Assembly: GCA_027009865.1 (NCBI GenBank)
Contig: JALVCR010000216.1
Coordinates: 1 to 25,942 of the forward strand
Length of the DNA: 25,942 nt
Direction of reading: 5' to 3'
Origin: Campylobacterales bacterium
GTDB taxonomy: Bacteria > Campylobacterota > Campylobacteria > Campylobacterales > JAADDG01
Within the stretch, counting starts at the first letter, position 1; each line of letters begins with the position of its first letter. The translations under genes were made by a program, and so were the position numbers. The notes beneath the pieces were generated by a model, which did not search any database, had not been told where the DNA came from, and saw only the letters and a list, made by a program, of their open reading frames with translations. Positions 13,100 through 21,055 of this stretch are shown in pieces.

Positions 13100-15874
13100 A
13101 TGAATTTTTTGAAAAAACTTTACAATTTAGTTATTTCTATGAAAACGATGGCTATTTTGACGCTCATTTTTGCAATCTCTTGCGCCGTTGCCACTTTCAT
13201 AGAAAACGATTTTGGAACCCAGACAGCTTGGGCAGTGGTTTATAAAGCTAAATGGTTTGAGATTTTGCAGCTTCTTTTGGGTATTAATCTTTTGGGAAAT
13301 ATTTTTAGATTCAAACTCTATCAAAAGAAAAAACTTCCAGCTTTCATTTTTCATACCGGTTTTTTAGTTATTTTATTAGGAGCTGGAATTACAAGATATA
13401 TAGGATATGAAGGGATTATGCATATAAGGGAGGGAGAGACTACAAATAAGATGATTTCAAGCGAACCTTATGTGCAAATTACCGCTAAAAAGGGCGATAA
13501 GATATATCATGCCGAGATGGAGAAGCTTATTTCTCAAATATCTTCCAATAATTTTAAGCTTGTTTTAAATATGGGAGATGATAAAGCAACAGTTAGATAC
13601 AAGAAATATATCTCCCACGCTAAACCTGACAATCCCGCAAAAAAGCAGATTGTAGCTATTGTTGTAGATTTGGAGTATAAAGGGAAACATAAAGAGGTTA
13701 TTTTGCCAGGAGGCGGAAGAGGGGTTCAGGGAGTGCCAAAAAAAGTGCAAATAGAAGGAGTTAAATTTATCTTAGAGTGGGGTTCTAAAGATATATATCT
13801 TCCTTTTTCCATAAAGCTTAGAGATTTTCAGCTTGAGAGATATCCAGGTTCAATGGCTCCATCATCTTATGCCAGCGAAGTTACGGTGATAGATAAAAAG
13901 GATAATGTGAAAATGGATTATAGAATCTATATGAATCATGTTTTAGATTATAAAGGTTTTAGATTTTTTCAGTCATCTTACGATATGGATGAGCTTGGAA
14001 CTGTTTTATCGGTAAATCATGATCCCGGAACTCTTATTACTTATATAGGATATTTTATGTTAGCTTTTGGACTTTTATTAAATTTATTTAATCCCTATAG
14101 CAGATTTAGAAAATTGACAAGCGAGATTTCAAACGATATAAATTTCAAAAATGTTTTTGTATTCTTTGGACTTTTATTAATGTTTAATTTTAATTCCCTA
14201 AAAGCGGAAGATAATTTAAAAGAGATAGAAACTATTAGAAAAATTTCCCCCGTTCACGCTGAGAAGTTTGGCCATCTTTTAATTCAAGCAAATATGGGAA
14301 GAATTGAGCCTGTAGATACTTTAGCTCACGATATTTTGCATAAAATTGCAAGAAAAAATACAATATATAATTTAAATGCCGATCAAATAGTTCTCTCCAT
14401 GCTTGTTAAGCCTAAGCTTTGGCAAAATATTCCAATTATCTATCTTCCAAGATCGGATAAAAGGCTAAAAAAGATTTTGGGAATTTCTTTAGATGCAAAA
14501 TATGCTTCCTTTTCCGATTTTTTTGACTATTCCAAAAAAAATCCTTATAAGTTGCAGCAATATGTAGAAAAAGCGAGTAGAAAAAGAAGTGCTGATAGGA
14601 ATCAGTTTGATAAAGATGTGATAAAGGTGGATGAGAGAGTAAATGTCGTTTATATGACTTTTATGGGAGATTTATTCAAACTCTTTCCAAAACCAAACGA
14701 TCCAAGTTTAAAATGGTATTCTCCAAAAGAGGCTATTTCAACTTTTCCTCCAAAACTTTCCAATATGATAAGAGAAGTTTTATTAAACTATTTTGATTCT
14801 GTAAATGAAGGCATTAAAAGCGGAAATTTTAATAAGGCTAATAAAGCATTGGAGCTTATCTCTACCTATCAAAAAAGAGTTGGAAAAGATTTAGTTCCTT
14901 CAGATACCAAAATAAATTTAGAAATTTTATATAACAAATATGATATTTTTTCTCAGGCTATGAAAATTTATCTAATAGCCGGTTTTATTTTGCTAATTAT
15001 TGTTTTTCTAAAAATTCTAAAAAGAGATTTTAATATAAAATGGCTTGCAAAGGGAGCTTTTTATTTAATTATCTTCTCTTTTGTAATTCATACAATAGGA
15101 CTTATTTTAAGGTGGTATCTTGCCGGACACGCTCCTTGGAGCAATGCATATGAATCTATGCTTTATATAGCATGGACAATGGCGTTAGCGGGAGTTGTTT
15201 TTTCAAGAAAATCTCTTCTTGCTTTAACTTTAATGTCTATTTTAGCCGGTATCACGCTTTTTGTTGCAAATTTAGGTGGAATGGATCCCCAAATTACAAA
15301 TCTTGTTCCTGTTTTAAAATCTTACTGGTTAAATATTCATGTAGCCGTCATTACTTCAAGTTATGGCTTTTTAGGACTTAGTGCTCTTCTTGGATTTTTT
15401 ACGCTTATTCTTTTGATTTTAAGAAATCCAGCTAATAAAGAGAGAAGTGAAAATATTGAAAGAAGCATTATAGAGGCTACAAAAATAAATGAAGTTTCTA
15501 TGATTTTGGGTCTATCTTTACTTACTGTAGGAAATTTTTTAGGCGGAGTTTGGGCAAATGAGAGCTGGGGAAGATATTGGGGATGGGATCCCAAAGAGAC
15601 TTGGGCTTGGATTTCTATTTTGATTTATACTGTAGTGCTTCATATGAGATTTATTCCTAAATTAAATTTTATCTATTCTTTTGCGGTTGCGTCTACTTTG
15701 GCCTATTTTTCGATTATAATGACCTATTTTGGTGTTAATTACTATTTGTCTGGAATGCATTCTTACGCAGCCGGAGATCCAGTTCCTATTCCATCTTTTG
15801 TATATTATATGGTTGGCGCTATATTTTTAGTTATATTTTTATCTTATCCAAAAAGATTGAATAAAAGACTTTAA
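13100..15874 (+). CDS. ccsBA: Fused cytochrome c synthetase CcsBA (system II)
   Basis: 924 residues. The N-terminal ResB/CcsB part has three helices (about 12-95), a large periplasmic loop, and a fourth helix near 315. A hydrophobic segment around 350 leads to a second periplasmic region. The C-terminal CcsA part has about eight helices and the haem-handling WWD motif, WANESWGRYWGWDPKETWAW (about 815-835). Conserved histidines are seen in FHTGF, FVIHTIG, NIHVAV and MHSYAAGDP. It exports haem and ligates it to CXXCH apocytochromes at the outer face of the inner membrane. The fused form is typical of Campylobacterota. The second of two ATGs is preferred (GGGGG 4 bases away). The exported thioredoxin at 1109 could supply reductant, but is far away. 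Confidence 0.97.
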   Translation: MNFLKKLYNLVISMKTMAILTLIFAISCAVATFIENDFGTQTAWAVVYKAKWFEILQLLLGINLLGNIFRFKLYQKKKLPAFIFHTGFLVILLGAGITRYIGYEGIMHIREGETTNKMISSEPYVQITAKKGDKIYHAEMEKLISQISSNNFKLVLNMGDDKATVRYKKYISHAKPDNPAKKQIVAIVVDLEYKGKHKEVILPGGGRGVQGVPKKVQIEGVKFILEWGSKDIYLPFSIKLRDFQLERYPGSMAPSSYASEVTVIDKKDNVKMDYRIYMNHVLDYKGFRFFQSSYDMDELGTVLSVNHDPGTLITYIGYFMLAFGLLLNLFNPYSRFRKLTSEISNDINFKNVFVFFGLLLMFNFNSLKAEDNLKEIETIRKISPVHAEKFGHLLIQANMGRIEPVDTLAHDILHKIARKNTIYNLNADQIVLSMLVKPKLWQNIPIIYLPRSDKRLKKILGISLDAKYASFSDFFDYSKKNPYKLQQYVEKASRKRSADRNQFDKDVIKVDERVNVVYMTFMGDLFKLFPKPNDPSLKWYSPKEAISTFPPKLSNMIREVLLNYFDSVNEGIKSGNFNKANKALELISTYQKRVGKDLVPSDTKINLEILYNKYDIFSQAMKIYLIAGFILLIIVFLKILKRDFNIKWLAKGAFYLIIFSFVIHTIGLILRWYLAGHAPWSNAYESMLYIAWTMALAGVVFSRKSLLALTLMSILAGITLFVANLGGMDPQITNLVPVLKSYWLNIHVAVITSSYGFLGLSALLGFFTLILLILRNPANKERSENIERSIIEATKINEVSMILGLSLLTVGNFLGGVWANESWGRYWGWDPKETWAWISILIYTVVLHMRFIPKLNFIYSFAVASTLAYFSIIMTYFGVNYYLSGMHSYAAGDPVPIPSFVYYMVGAIFLVIFLSYPKRLNKRL

Positions 15875-15896
15875 ACTTTAAGATAAAAAAATTATT

Positions 15897-15938
15897 CCTT
15901 TTTCCGATATATTGAAAAATAAAAATATTGGAAAAAGG
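15897..15938 (+). promoter_or_regulatory. SD-sequestering hairpin (RNA-thermometer-like) before the gene at 15946
   Basis: CCTTTTTCCGATAT (15897-15910) pairs with ATATTGGAAAAAGG (15925-15938) over 14 bp with a single G-U wobble and a 14-base loop. The right arm contains the AAGG of the SD (AAGGA, 15935-15939, 6 bases before the ATG). The U-run facing the SD resembles fourU-type thermometers. It has no T-run after it, so it is not a terminator for ccsBA. Confidence 0.6.
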
Positions 15939-15945
15939 ATAGTTA

Positions 15946-16392
15946 ATGAGCACAACAGCTTTAATTTTATTAATAGGGGGAGCAGTTGCTCTTTTGCTTG
16001 TGGCGGTTTTAGTTATAATGCTTTTAAATTCTAAAAATACTAAAAAAATTTCTAAAGATATAAAAAAAGAGAAGATAAAGGAGCCTGAGGTTACTTTTGA
16101 AGAGCTTTTAGCAATAGTAAAATCTAAAAGATCATCTGCAAATGATTTGTCAAAAGCTGTTATCCAGTTGGTTAGACATTTTCCTTTTCCTGAAAAAAAG
16201 GGAAATGTTTTATCGGATGAAGCTAAAAAATATCTGGATTTTGTCTTTAGCGTAGCTTCTCATCCAAATGCAAACGCAAAACTTATAGCTTTTATGGATA
16301 AAGAGCTAAAAAGAGCAAATCCATCTTATAAAGTAGAAATAGATGTTTATGAAGATAGAGGGCTTAATTTAAGAAGAAAGAAAGCCGCTTAA
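15946..16392 (+). CDS. Conserved single-pass membrane protein, unknown function
   Basis: 148 residues. An N-terminal helix (about 5-28, LILLIGGAVALLLVAVLVIML) is followed by a Lys-rich linker (KKISKDIKKEKIKEPE) and a helical cytoplasmic domain (FEELLAIVKSKRSSANDLSKAV ... ASHPNANAKLIAFMDKELKRANPSYKVEID). I recall similar short proteins in other Campylobacterota but no function. A basic segment after the helix predicts a cytoplasmic C-terminal domain. Its SD lies in a 14-bp hairpin, so translation may be conditional. It lies 71 bases after ccsBA and ends at a shared terminator. Confidence 0.8.
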   Translation: MSTTALILLIGGAVALLLVAVLVIMLLNSKNTKKISKDIKKEKIKEPEVTFEELLAIVKSKRSSANDLSKAVIQLVRHFPFPEKKGNVLSDEAKKYLDFVFSVASHPNANAKLIAFMDKELKRANPSYKVEIDVYEDRGLNLRRKKAA

Positions 16393-16414
16393 AAGAGGCA
16401 AAAGCCTCTTTTTT
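16391..16414. terminator. Bidirectional intrinsic terminator
   Basis: AAAAGAGGC / GCCTCTTTT with a 4-base AAAA loop, followed by a T-run on the plus strand and, because of the leading A-run, a T-run on the minus strand. It lies between the convergent genes ending at 16392 and 16413 and can serve both. Confidence 0.85.
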
Positions 16415-16736
16415 AGCAAGAAGGAACGTTGCCGCTGTCGCTTGCATATTTATAGAAGAAATCATATAAATCATCAAGCCATTTTTTCTTTAAATATCCC
16501 TTTTTAACTTTAGGACACAATTTGATAATCTCATCTTCAAGCTTTCCGCTCTCTTTAATCTCTTCCCACTCATCTTGAGTATGCATAGCTGACATTTTGG
16601 CTCCATTAAAACCGCACGCTTTTTTAAGCTTTTTAAGATAAATTTTTTGTCCTTTTGCAGGATCTGCCATAGCGGATGTGCTAAGAAGTGAGATTGCTAA
16701 AGTTCCTGCTGCAACGATACCTAAAAATTTTTTCAT
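16413..16736 (-). CDS. Exported cytochrome-c-like protein without haem motif
   Basis: 107 residues. Signal peptide about 1-24 (AMA|DPAKG), then a class I cytochrome-like start, AKGQKIYLKKLKKACGF (compare GxxxYxxxC in cytochromes c). Where CXXCH should be there is ACGFNGAKMSAMHTQDEW: Cys41 and His52 are present but not in a CXXCH. Two more cysteines follow (Cys74 and the final Cys107). It cannot bind haem c in the standard way. Proteins with the CGF.G.....HTQ.EW pattern occur, to my memory, in other Campylobacterota. The cysteines might form a disulfide or bind metal. SD AAGGAG 5 bases before the ATG. Confidence 0.8.
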   Translation of the reverse strand: MKKFLGIVAAGTLAISLLSTSAMADPAKGQKIYLKKLKKACGFNGAKMSAMHTQDEWEEIKESGKLEDEIIKLCPKVKKGYLKKKWLDDLYDFFYKYASDSGNVPSC

Positions 16737-16755
16737 TTATACTCCTTCAAGAAAA

Positions 16756-16761
16756 ATTATA
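16756..16761 (-). promoter_or_regulatory. -10 of the cytochrome-like gene
   Basis: TATAAT on the minus strand, about 20 bases before the ATG, with a T-rich stretch (TTTTTGATAAAATG) further upstream. The leader would be very short. Confidence 0.5.
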
Positions 16762-16844
16762 TGTTTCATTTTATCAAAAAGGCTTTAATTATTGATGAAA
16801 AAATTTATTAAAGAATTGAAAATTTTTTATGTGTTACTTTTTAG

Positions 16845-17912
16845 TTACAGTCCGGCTCTTTTAATCTCTTCAGCTTGATAGTGAGCTATCAAAGGATCTA
16901 TTATTTCATCAAACGAACCGTTTTCCATTATGGAATCGAGTCTGTATAGCGTCAAACCTATTCTGTGATCGGTAATTCTATTTTGAGGATAGTTGTATGT
17001 TCTAATTCTTCCGCTTCTATCTCCCGTTCCTACCTGCTCTTTTCTCTCTTTTGCATTTTTTTCGGCCTGCTCTTTTAACTGTATCTCATATAGTCTTGCT
17101 TTCAAAATCTTTAGAGCTTTCTCTTTATTTTTATGCTGAGATTTTTCATCTTGATTGGTAACCACTATTCCAGTTGGGATATGGGTGATTCTAACGGCGC
17201 TGTCTGTCGTATTTACCGATTGTCCTCCGCAACCGCTTGATCTCATAACGTCAATTTTGAGATCATTTGGATTTATCTCTATCTCCACATCGTCAACTTC
17301 AGGCATTACAGCTACCGTAATAGCCGAGGTGTGCACTCTTCCTTGAGATTCGGTTTCTGGAACTCTTTGCACTCTGTGGGTTCCGGCTTCATATTTTAGC
17401 CTGCTATATGCTCCCTTTCCTTTTATTAAGACTATTATCTCTTTATAGCCATTTAAAGAACTTTCGCTTGAAGAGACGATTTCCGCTTTCCATCCTTTTG
17501 ATTCGGCATATCTTAGATAAGCTTTTAGGAGATCTGCTACAAAGAGAGCCGCCTCATCTCCTCCAGTTCCTGCTCTAAGCTCTAAATATACGTTTCTTTC
17601 ATCGTTTGGATCTTTTGGAATCAAAAGAAGCTTAATCTCTTTTTCAAGCTCCTCTTTTCTTGGCTCAAGCTCTTTTAGCTCCTCTTTAGCAAGTTCTCCA
17701 AGTTCGCCATCTTCAAGCAGAGCTTTATTTTCTTCTATCTCTTTGCAAACTTTTATATACTCTTTGGCCTTCTCTTTTAAAGGTTCAAGCTCTGCTTGCT
17801 CTTTTGAGAGCTCAGTCATCTTTTTTACATCATTTGTAATTTCCGGAGAGCTTAAGAGCTTATTTATTTCATCATATCTTTCAAGAAAGGGTTTTAATTT
17901 ATCTTTTAACAT
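16845..17912 (-). CDS. prfA: Peptide chain release factor 1
   Basis: 355 residues. The peptidyl-tRNA hydrolysis motif is RSSGCGGQSVNT (GGQ at about 229-231) and the stop-codon reading PxT motif is PET in QRVPETESQGR (about 185-187), which fits RF1 (UAA/UAG) rather than RF2. LELRAGTGGDEAALF is also conserved. The second of two ATGs is preferred because related RF1 proteins begin ML.xKL; neither has a clear SD. It follows rpsT on the same strand by about 50 bases, an arrangement I recall from Campylobacter. Probably co-transcribed with rpsT through a partial attenuator. Confidence 0.97.
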   Translation of the reverse strand: MLKDKLKPFLERYDEINKLLSSPEITNDVKKMTELSKEQAELEPLKEKAKEYIKVCKEIEENKALLEDGELGELAKEELKELEPRKEELEKEIKLLLIPKDPNDERNVYLELRAGTGGDEAALFVADLLKAYLRYAESKGWKAEIVSSSESSLNGYKEIIVLIKGKGAYSRLKYEAGTHRVQRVPETESQGRVHTSAITVAVMPEVDDVEIEINPNDLKIDVMRSSGCGGQSVNTTDSAVRITHIPTGIVVTNQDEKSQHKNKEKALKILKARLYEIQLKEQAEKNAKERKEQVGTGDRSGRIRTYNYPQNRITDHRIGLTLYRLDSIMENGSFDEIIDPLIAHYQAEEIKRAGL

Positions 17913-17951
17913 CATTTTAGTTTATTTTATCGATTTGGCAGATGAAGGAAG

Positions 17952-17973
17952 AAGCCGCTTTATTATGCGGCTT
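17952..17973 (-). terminator. Hairpin at the rpsT stop, possible attenuator before prfA
   Basis: AAGCCGC / GCGGCTT (7 bp, 8-base loop) spans the last codons and stop of rpsT. On the minus strand it is followed by CTTCCTTC, a poor T-run. It would let part of the transcription continue into prfA. On the plus strand it is followed by six T's, but no plus-strand gene ends there. Confidence 0.5.
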
Positions 17974-18238
17974 GATTTTTTAAAGCGTTTAATTTTGAGT
18001 GTAGTCTACTTACTTTTCTTGCCGCCGTATTTTTCTTCAAAATACCTTTTGATACATATTTATGAAAATTTTTATTAGCTAATTTAAAAGCTTTCTCTGC
18101 GGCTTCGATATCTTTAGCTTCTATAGCCTCTAGAACTGCTCTTGTAATATTTTTGATTCTTGTTTTATAAAATCTATTTCTTATCGTTCTTTTTTTTGTC
18201 TGTTTGATTCTTTTTTCAGCCGACTTATGATTTGCCAT
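17963..18238 (-). CDS. rpsT: 30S ribosomal protein S20
   Basis: 91 residues, highly basic. It starts MANHKSAEKRIKQTKKRTIRN and contains EAAEKAFKLANKNFHKYVSKGILKKNTAARKVSRLHSKLN, the S20 signature, forming the helical bundle that binds 16S rRNA. The second of two adjacent ATGs is used, as in the family and because the AAGG SD is 6 bases from it. First gene of an rpsT-prfA unit. Confidence 0.97.
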   Translation of the reverse strand: MANHKSAEKRIKQTKKRTIRNRFYKTRIKNITRAVLEAIEAKDIEAAEKAFKLANKNFHKYVSKGILKKNTAARKVSRLHSKLNALKNQAA

Positions 18239-18272
18239 CATATACCTTTTTTATTGATTTTTTTGATGGAGG

Positions 18273-18278
18273 ATTATA
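18273..18278 (-). promoter_or_regulatory. -10 of rpsT
   Basis: TATAAT on the minus strand (AGTTTTTATATAATCC), 34 bases before the S20 start. A near-perfect dyad, ATTGCTTAA/TTAAGTAAT, lies just upstream at 18297-18315. It is in the right place for an operator but is AT-rich. Confidence 0.45.
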
Positions 18279-18405
18279 TAAAAACTAATATAAATTATTG
18301 CTTAATTTAAGTAATGTTTAATAAATACTTTTTTTTACCTAAGTAAACAAAATTTTCTAAAAGACGATTTTTAAAAAAAGAAATATTTTATGTAAAGGTA
18401 ATAAA

Positions 18406-18894
18406 ATGATTGCTTTGCTAAAAAATAAGATTAAAGATAGTGGCTTTTTAAATAATCTTAAGCCAATGGATTATAATGTTAAAACTTCTGAGGATTTAAA
18501 ACAAGAACTTATAAAAGTTTTTAAACATAAAGTTTTTTCTACGAAAGAAAATAATCATTGTATTATAAAATTTCATTTTGTTTTATCAGAATTTAAAAAT
18601 GAAGATGAAGATTTTATCAAGGAGGCTGTATATCTTGTAAATAGACAGATAAGAAAAAGTGATAAGATCTTTAAAATAGGTGAGGGAGATTTTGTTATTT
18701 TACTTCCAAATACATATTTTAATGAAACGGAAAGCGTAATAAGAAGGGTAAAAAAGATAATTTTGGATTTTGCAATAAAAAATCAAAAAGAGATTAATAT
18801 CTACTTTAAAATGTTTAGATTTACTCCTTTTACTAATGAAGATGAACTTTTAAGAAAACTATTTTCTAAAAAATTTCAGGAAGAGAAATTCTAA
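18406..18894 (+). CDS. Degenerate GGDEF-domain protein
   Basis: 162 residues. The core LVNRQIRKSDKIFKIGEGDF, then VILLPNT, matches the centre of a GGDEF domain (compare RRSDLVARLGGDEFAVLLP). The signature reads GEGDF (92-96), with Glu and Gly where the second Gly and the Asp should be, so it should not make c-di-GMP. N- and C-terminal parts are short (about 40 residues before the domain) with no sensor. It may be a regulatory or GTP-binding relic. SD AAAGG is 7 bases before the ATG. Its last 29 bases overlap the 3' end of the opposing histidine kinase gene. Confidence 0.7.
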   Translation: MIALLKNKIKDSGFLNNLKPMDYNVKTSEDLKQELIKVFKHKVFSTKENNHCIIKFHFVLSEFKNEDEDFIKEAVYLVNRQIRKSDKIFKIGEGDFVILLPNTYFNETESVIRRVKKIILDFAIKNQKEINIYFKMFRFTPFTNEDELLRKLFSKKFQEEKF

Positions 18895-20848
18895 AAAGAG
18901 CTCCCTGTGGGGTATTTTGTGCTTCAAGCTCTCCCCTACAGTGCTCTTCTACTATAATTTTTGACATATATAAACCTATTCCAGTGCCCTTTTTCTTTTT
19001 TGTTGAAAAGTAAGGATCAAAAATTCTGTCTATTATATTTTCATCTATCCCTTTTGCATTATCTTCTATCTCTATAATATGATATTTTTCTTTTTTATAT
19101 GTTTTTATTTTTATACATTTGTTTTCTATATTTCTCTCTACAAGAGCATCTTCTGCATTTTTTATAATATTTAAAATTACATGTTTTATCTCATTTGCAT
19201 AGGTTTTTATTTTAGTTGGATTTTGATAATTTTTTATAATTTCTATATTATGGTTGCTTAAAGAAAAGCTCATTATAGCAAGGGCATTATCTATTAGATT
19301 CTCAAGAGAAATTTCCTCCATTTTTTTAGTTGGTTTGAAAAAATTTCTAAAATCTTCTATTGTATTTGCCATATGTTTTGTATATTCTTCTATTTTTCCA
19401 AGTTGCTCATCAAAAAATTTCTGATCATATTTTCCAAGAGAGTTTCTAAGTCTAAGTCCCGATGCGGTTGCCGAGATAGCATTTAGTGGCTGCTTCCATT
19501 GGTGGGCTATCATATTTATCATCTCTCCCATTTGAGCAAGCCTGGTTTGTTGCATAAGGAGTCTATCTTTTTTTCTGCTTTTTTCAACCTCTTCTTCTAT
19601 TTTTTTTTCAAGAGTTTGATTTAAATGCTGAAGTTCCATTGAAGTAACATAAGCTATGTGAGATAAGGCTTTTAGCGTATCGTAATGAGAGCTTAACTTT
19701 GACCAGCCATTTTTATGGATTATCTTTTTATTTTTTTTCTCGCTTTCAGAGAGCATTAATACAGTCATCGTCTCATTTAAGAGTTCATAATGACTTTTTG
19801 TGGTGTAAAACTCTCCGTATGTAAAAAATCCGCTGATGGAATCGGTTAAATCTTTTAAAGGTTTTAACTCCAAAGGGGCACTGCTTTTTAAAAATCTTCT
19901 TCTTGACATACATGAGTATATGAAAATTGATTCGCAAGGATGATTTTCTAAAAAGTTTGCAAAATTATCAGAAGTTTGCAAAATTGTCTCTATATTTCCA
20001 TAGGCAAATTGAACTATCTCTCCCTCTTTGATATTTCCGGCAAAAATCAAAGAGCCGTCTTTTGGATCTTTTATGCATGCTCTGGCTATTAGATTATCAC
20101 CTTTTTTTATCACTAACGGGAACTCTATTCCAACTGCTGGAAGTTTTTTTGCAAGATCTTCTCCCAAATATTTTTTATAAAGATCATAAGCTGGGATATT
20201 ATCTATCGTATAGACTCTGTTTTTGTCTGATTTTGTTACTGTAAATTCTTTTCCTATAGGAAGCCAGTCATATTTAAATGTGCTTGCTGCTTTTAGAGAA
20301 TCGGAATTTAGAGCTACCGCTACCGCACCAGAATCTGTTATTTTATCTTCGTTAAAAACAAAAGTTTGTTTCAAAAGACCGTTATCTCCCGCCATTCCTC
20401 CGGTTAGCAAGACTTTTCCATTTTTTTCTTCAAAACCTTTTAGCAGTTCATCTGCATTTGTATTTATTCCGTCTGAAAATAAAATAACAGCTTTTGTATT
20501 TTCCGATAATATATTTTCAGCTATCTTCTTTCCTGTCTCGTAACTGTTTCTATCTTTATGTTCTATTAAGATGCTTTTTATTGAAGTATTTTGAAATACA
20601 CTTATTGAAATTACTGTATTTTTTGTAAGAACCTTTTGCCCTATAATCTCTCCGTCTGTTGTTGCTCCTATGATTACAGCTTGGGGAAGAAGCTCTTTTA
20701 AAATCTCTTGAAGCAAAAGAATATATTTTTTTCCAGGGTTCCCTGTAAAGACTTGTATTAAAATATTATTATAATTTTTTAAGTTATTTGATAATATAAA
20801 TTCTTTTAACTCATTCTCATTTAAATATTTTATATTGTATGTTTTCAT
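18866..20848 (-). CDS. FIST-domain histidine kinase, soluble
   Basis: 660 residues with no membrane helices. FIST_N (about 28-205: LIQVFTGNPGK, VIIGATTDGEI, VILFSDGINT, LTGGMAGDN) and FIST_C (about 215-360: NIPAYDLYKKYLGED, IFIYSCMSRRRFL) are followed by a coiled-coil linker (405-435). The H-box is LAQMGEMINMIAHQWKQPLN (His449), the form common in Campylobacterota, and the HATPase has N-box IKNAEDAL, EIEDNAKGI and GTGIGLYMS. FIST domains are thought to sense small cytoplasmic ligands such as amino acids. No response regulator is adjacent, so the partner is unknown. The neighbour upstream on the same strand is tyrA. SD weak (AAGG). Confidence 0.92.
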   Translation of the reverse strand: MKTYNIKYLNENELKEFILSNNLKNYNNILIQVFTGNPGKKYILLLQEILKELLPQAVIIGATTDGEIIGQKVLTKNTVISISVFQNTSIKSILIEHKDRNSYETGKKIAENILSENTKAVILFSDGINTNADELLKGFEEKNGKVLLTGGMAGDNGLLKQTFVFNEDKITDSGAVAVALNSDSLKAASTFKYDWLPIGKEFTVTKSDKNRVYTIDNIPAYDLYKKYLGEDLAKKLPAVGIEFPLVIKKGDNLIARACIKDPKDGSLIFAGNIKEGEIVQFAYGNIETILQTSDNFANFLENHPCESIFIYSCMSRRRFLKSSAPLELKPLKDLTDSISGFFTYGEFYTTKSHYELLNETMTVLMLSESEKKNKKIIHKNGWSKLSSHYDTLKALSHIAYVTSMELQHLNQTLEKKIEEEVEKSRKKDRLLMQQTRLAQMGEMINMIAHQWKQPLNAISATASGLRLRNSLGKYDQKFFDEQLGKIEEYTKHMANTIEDFRNFFKPTKKMEEISLENLIDNALAIMSFSLSNHNIEIIKNYQNPTKIKTYANEIKHVILNIIKNAEDALVERNIENKCIKIKTYKKEKYHIIEIEDNAKGIDENIIDRIFDPYFSTKKKKGTGIGLYMSKIIVEEHCRGELEAQNTPQGALFRISLPEIF

Positions 20849-20897
20849 AAAATAAACGCCTTATTTTATTATCCCAAAATTATTGAATTAACTATCC

Positions 20898-20903
20898 ATT
20901 ATA
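20898..20903 (-). promoter_or_regulatory. -10 of the FIST kinase gene
   Basis: TATAAT on the minus strand (CCACTATAATGG), 49 bases before the ATG. The 207-base gap to tyrA otherwise holds only AT-rich sequence, including two copies of AAAGATTATTT-like text near 20938-20980. Confidence 0.45.
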
Positions 20904-21055
20904 GTGGAATATCGTAAAATATAGTTTTATAAAATAAAAGATTATTTACTATCACCGCTCTTAAAGATTATTTTATCATAATTTTCATATTTTTTATTTA
21001 AAATCATAAGTTTTACGGGAGGAAAAAAGTTTTTCTTAAAAATAAGAATTATTTT

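Noticed and set aside
15897..15938. Terminator of ccsBA
   Set aside because: The hairpin is not followed by a T-run and its right arm is the next gene's SD; a translational role fits better.
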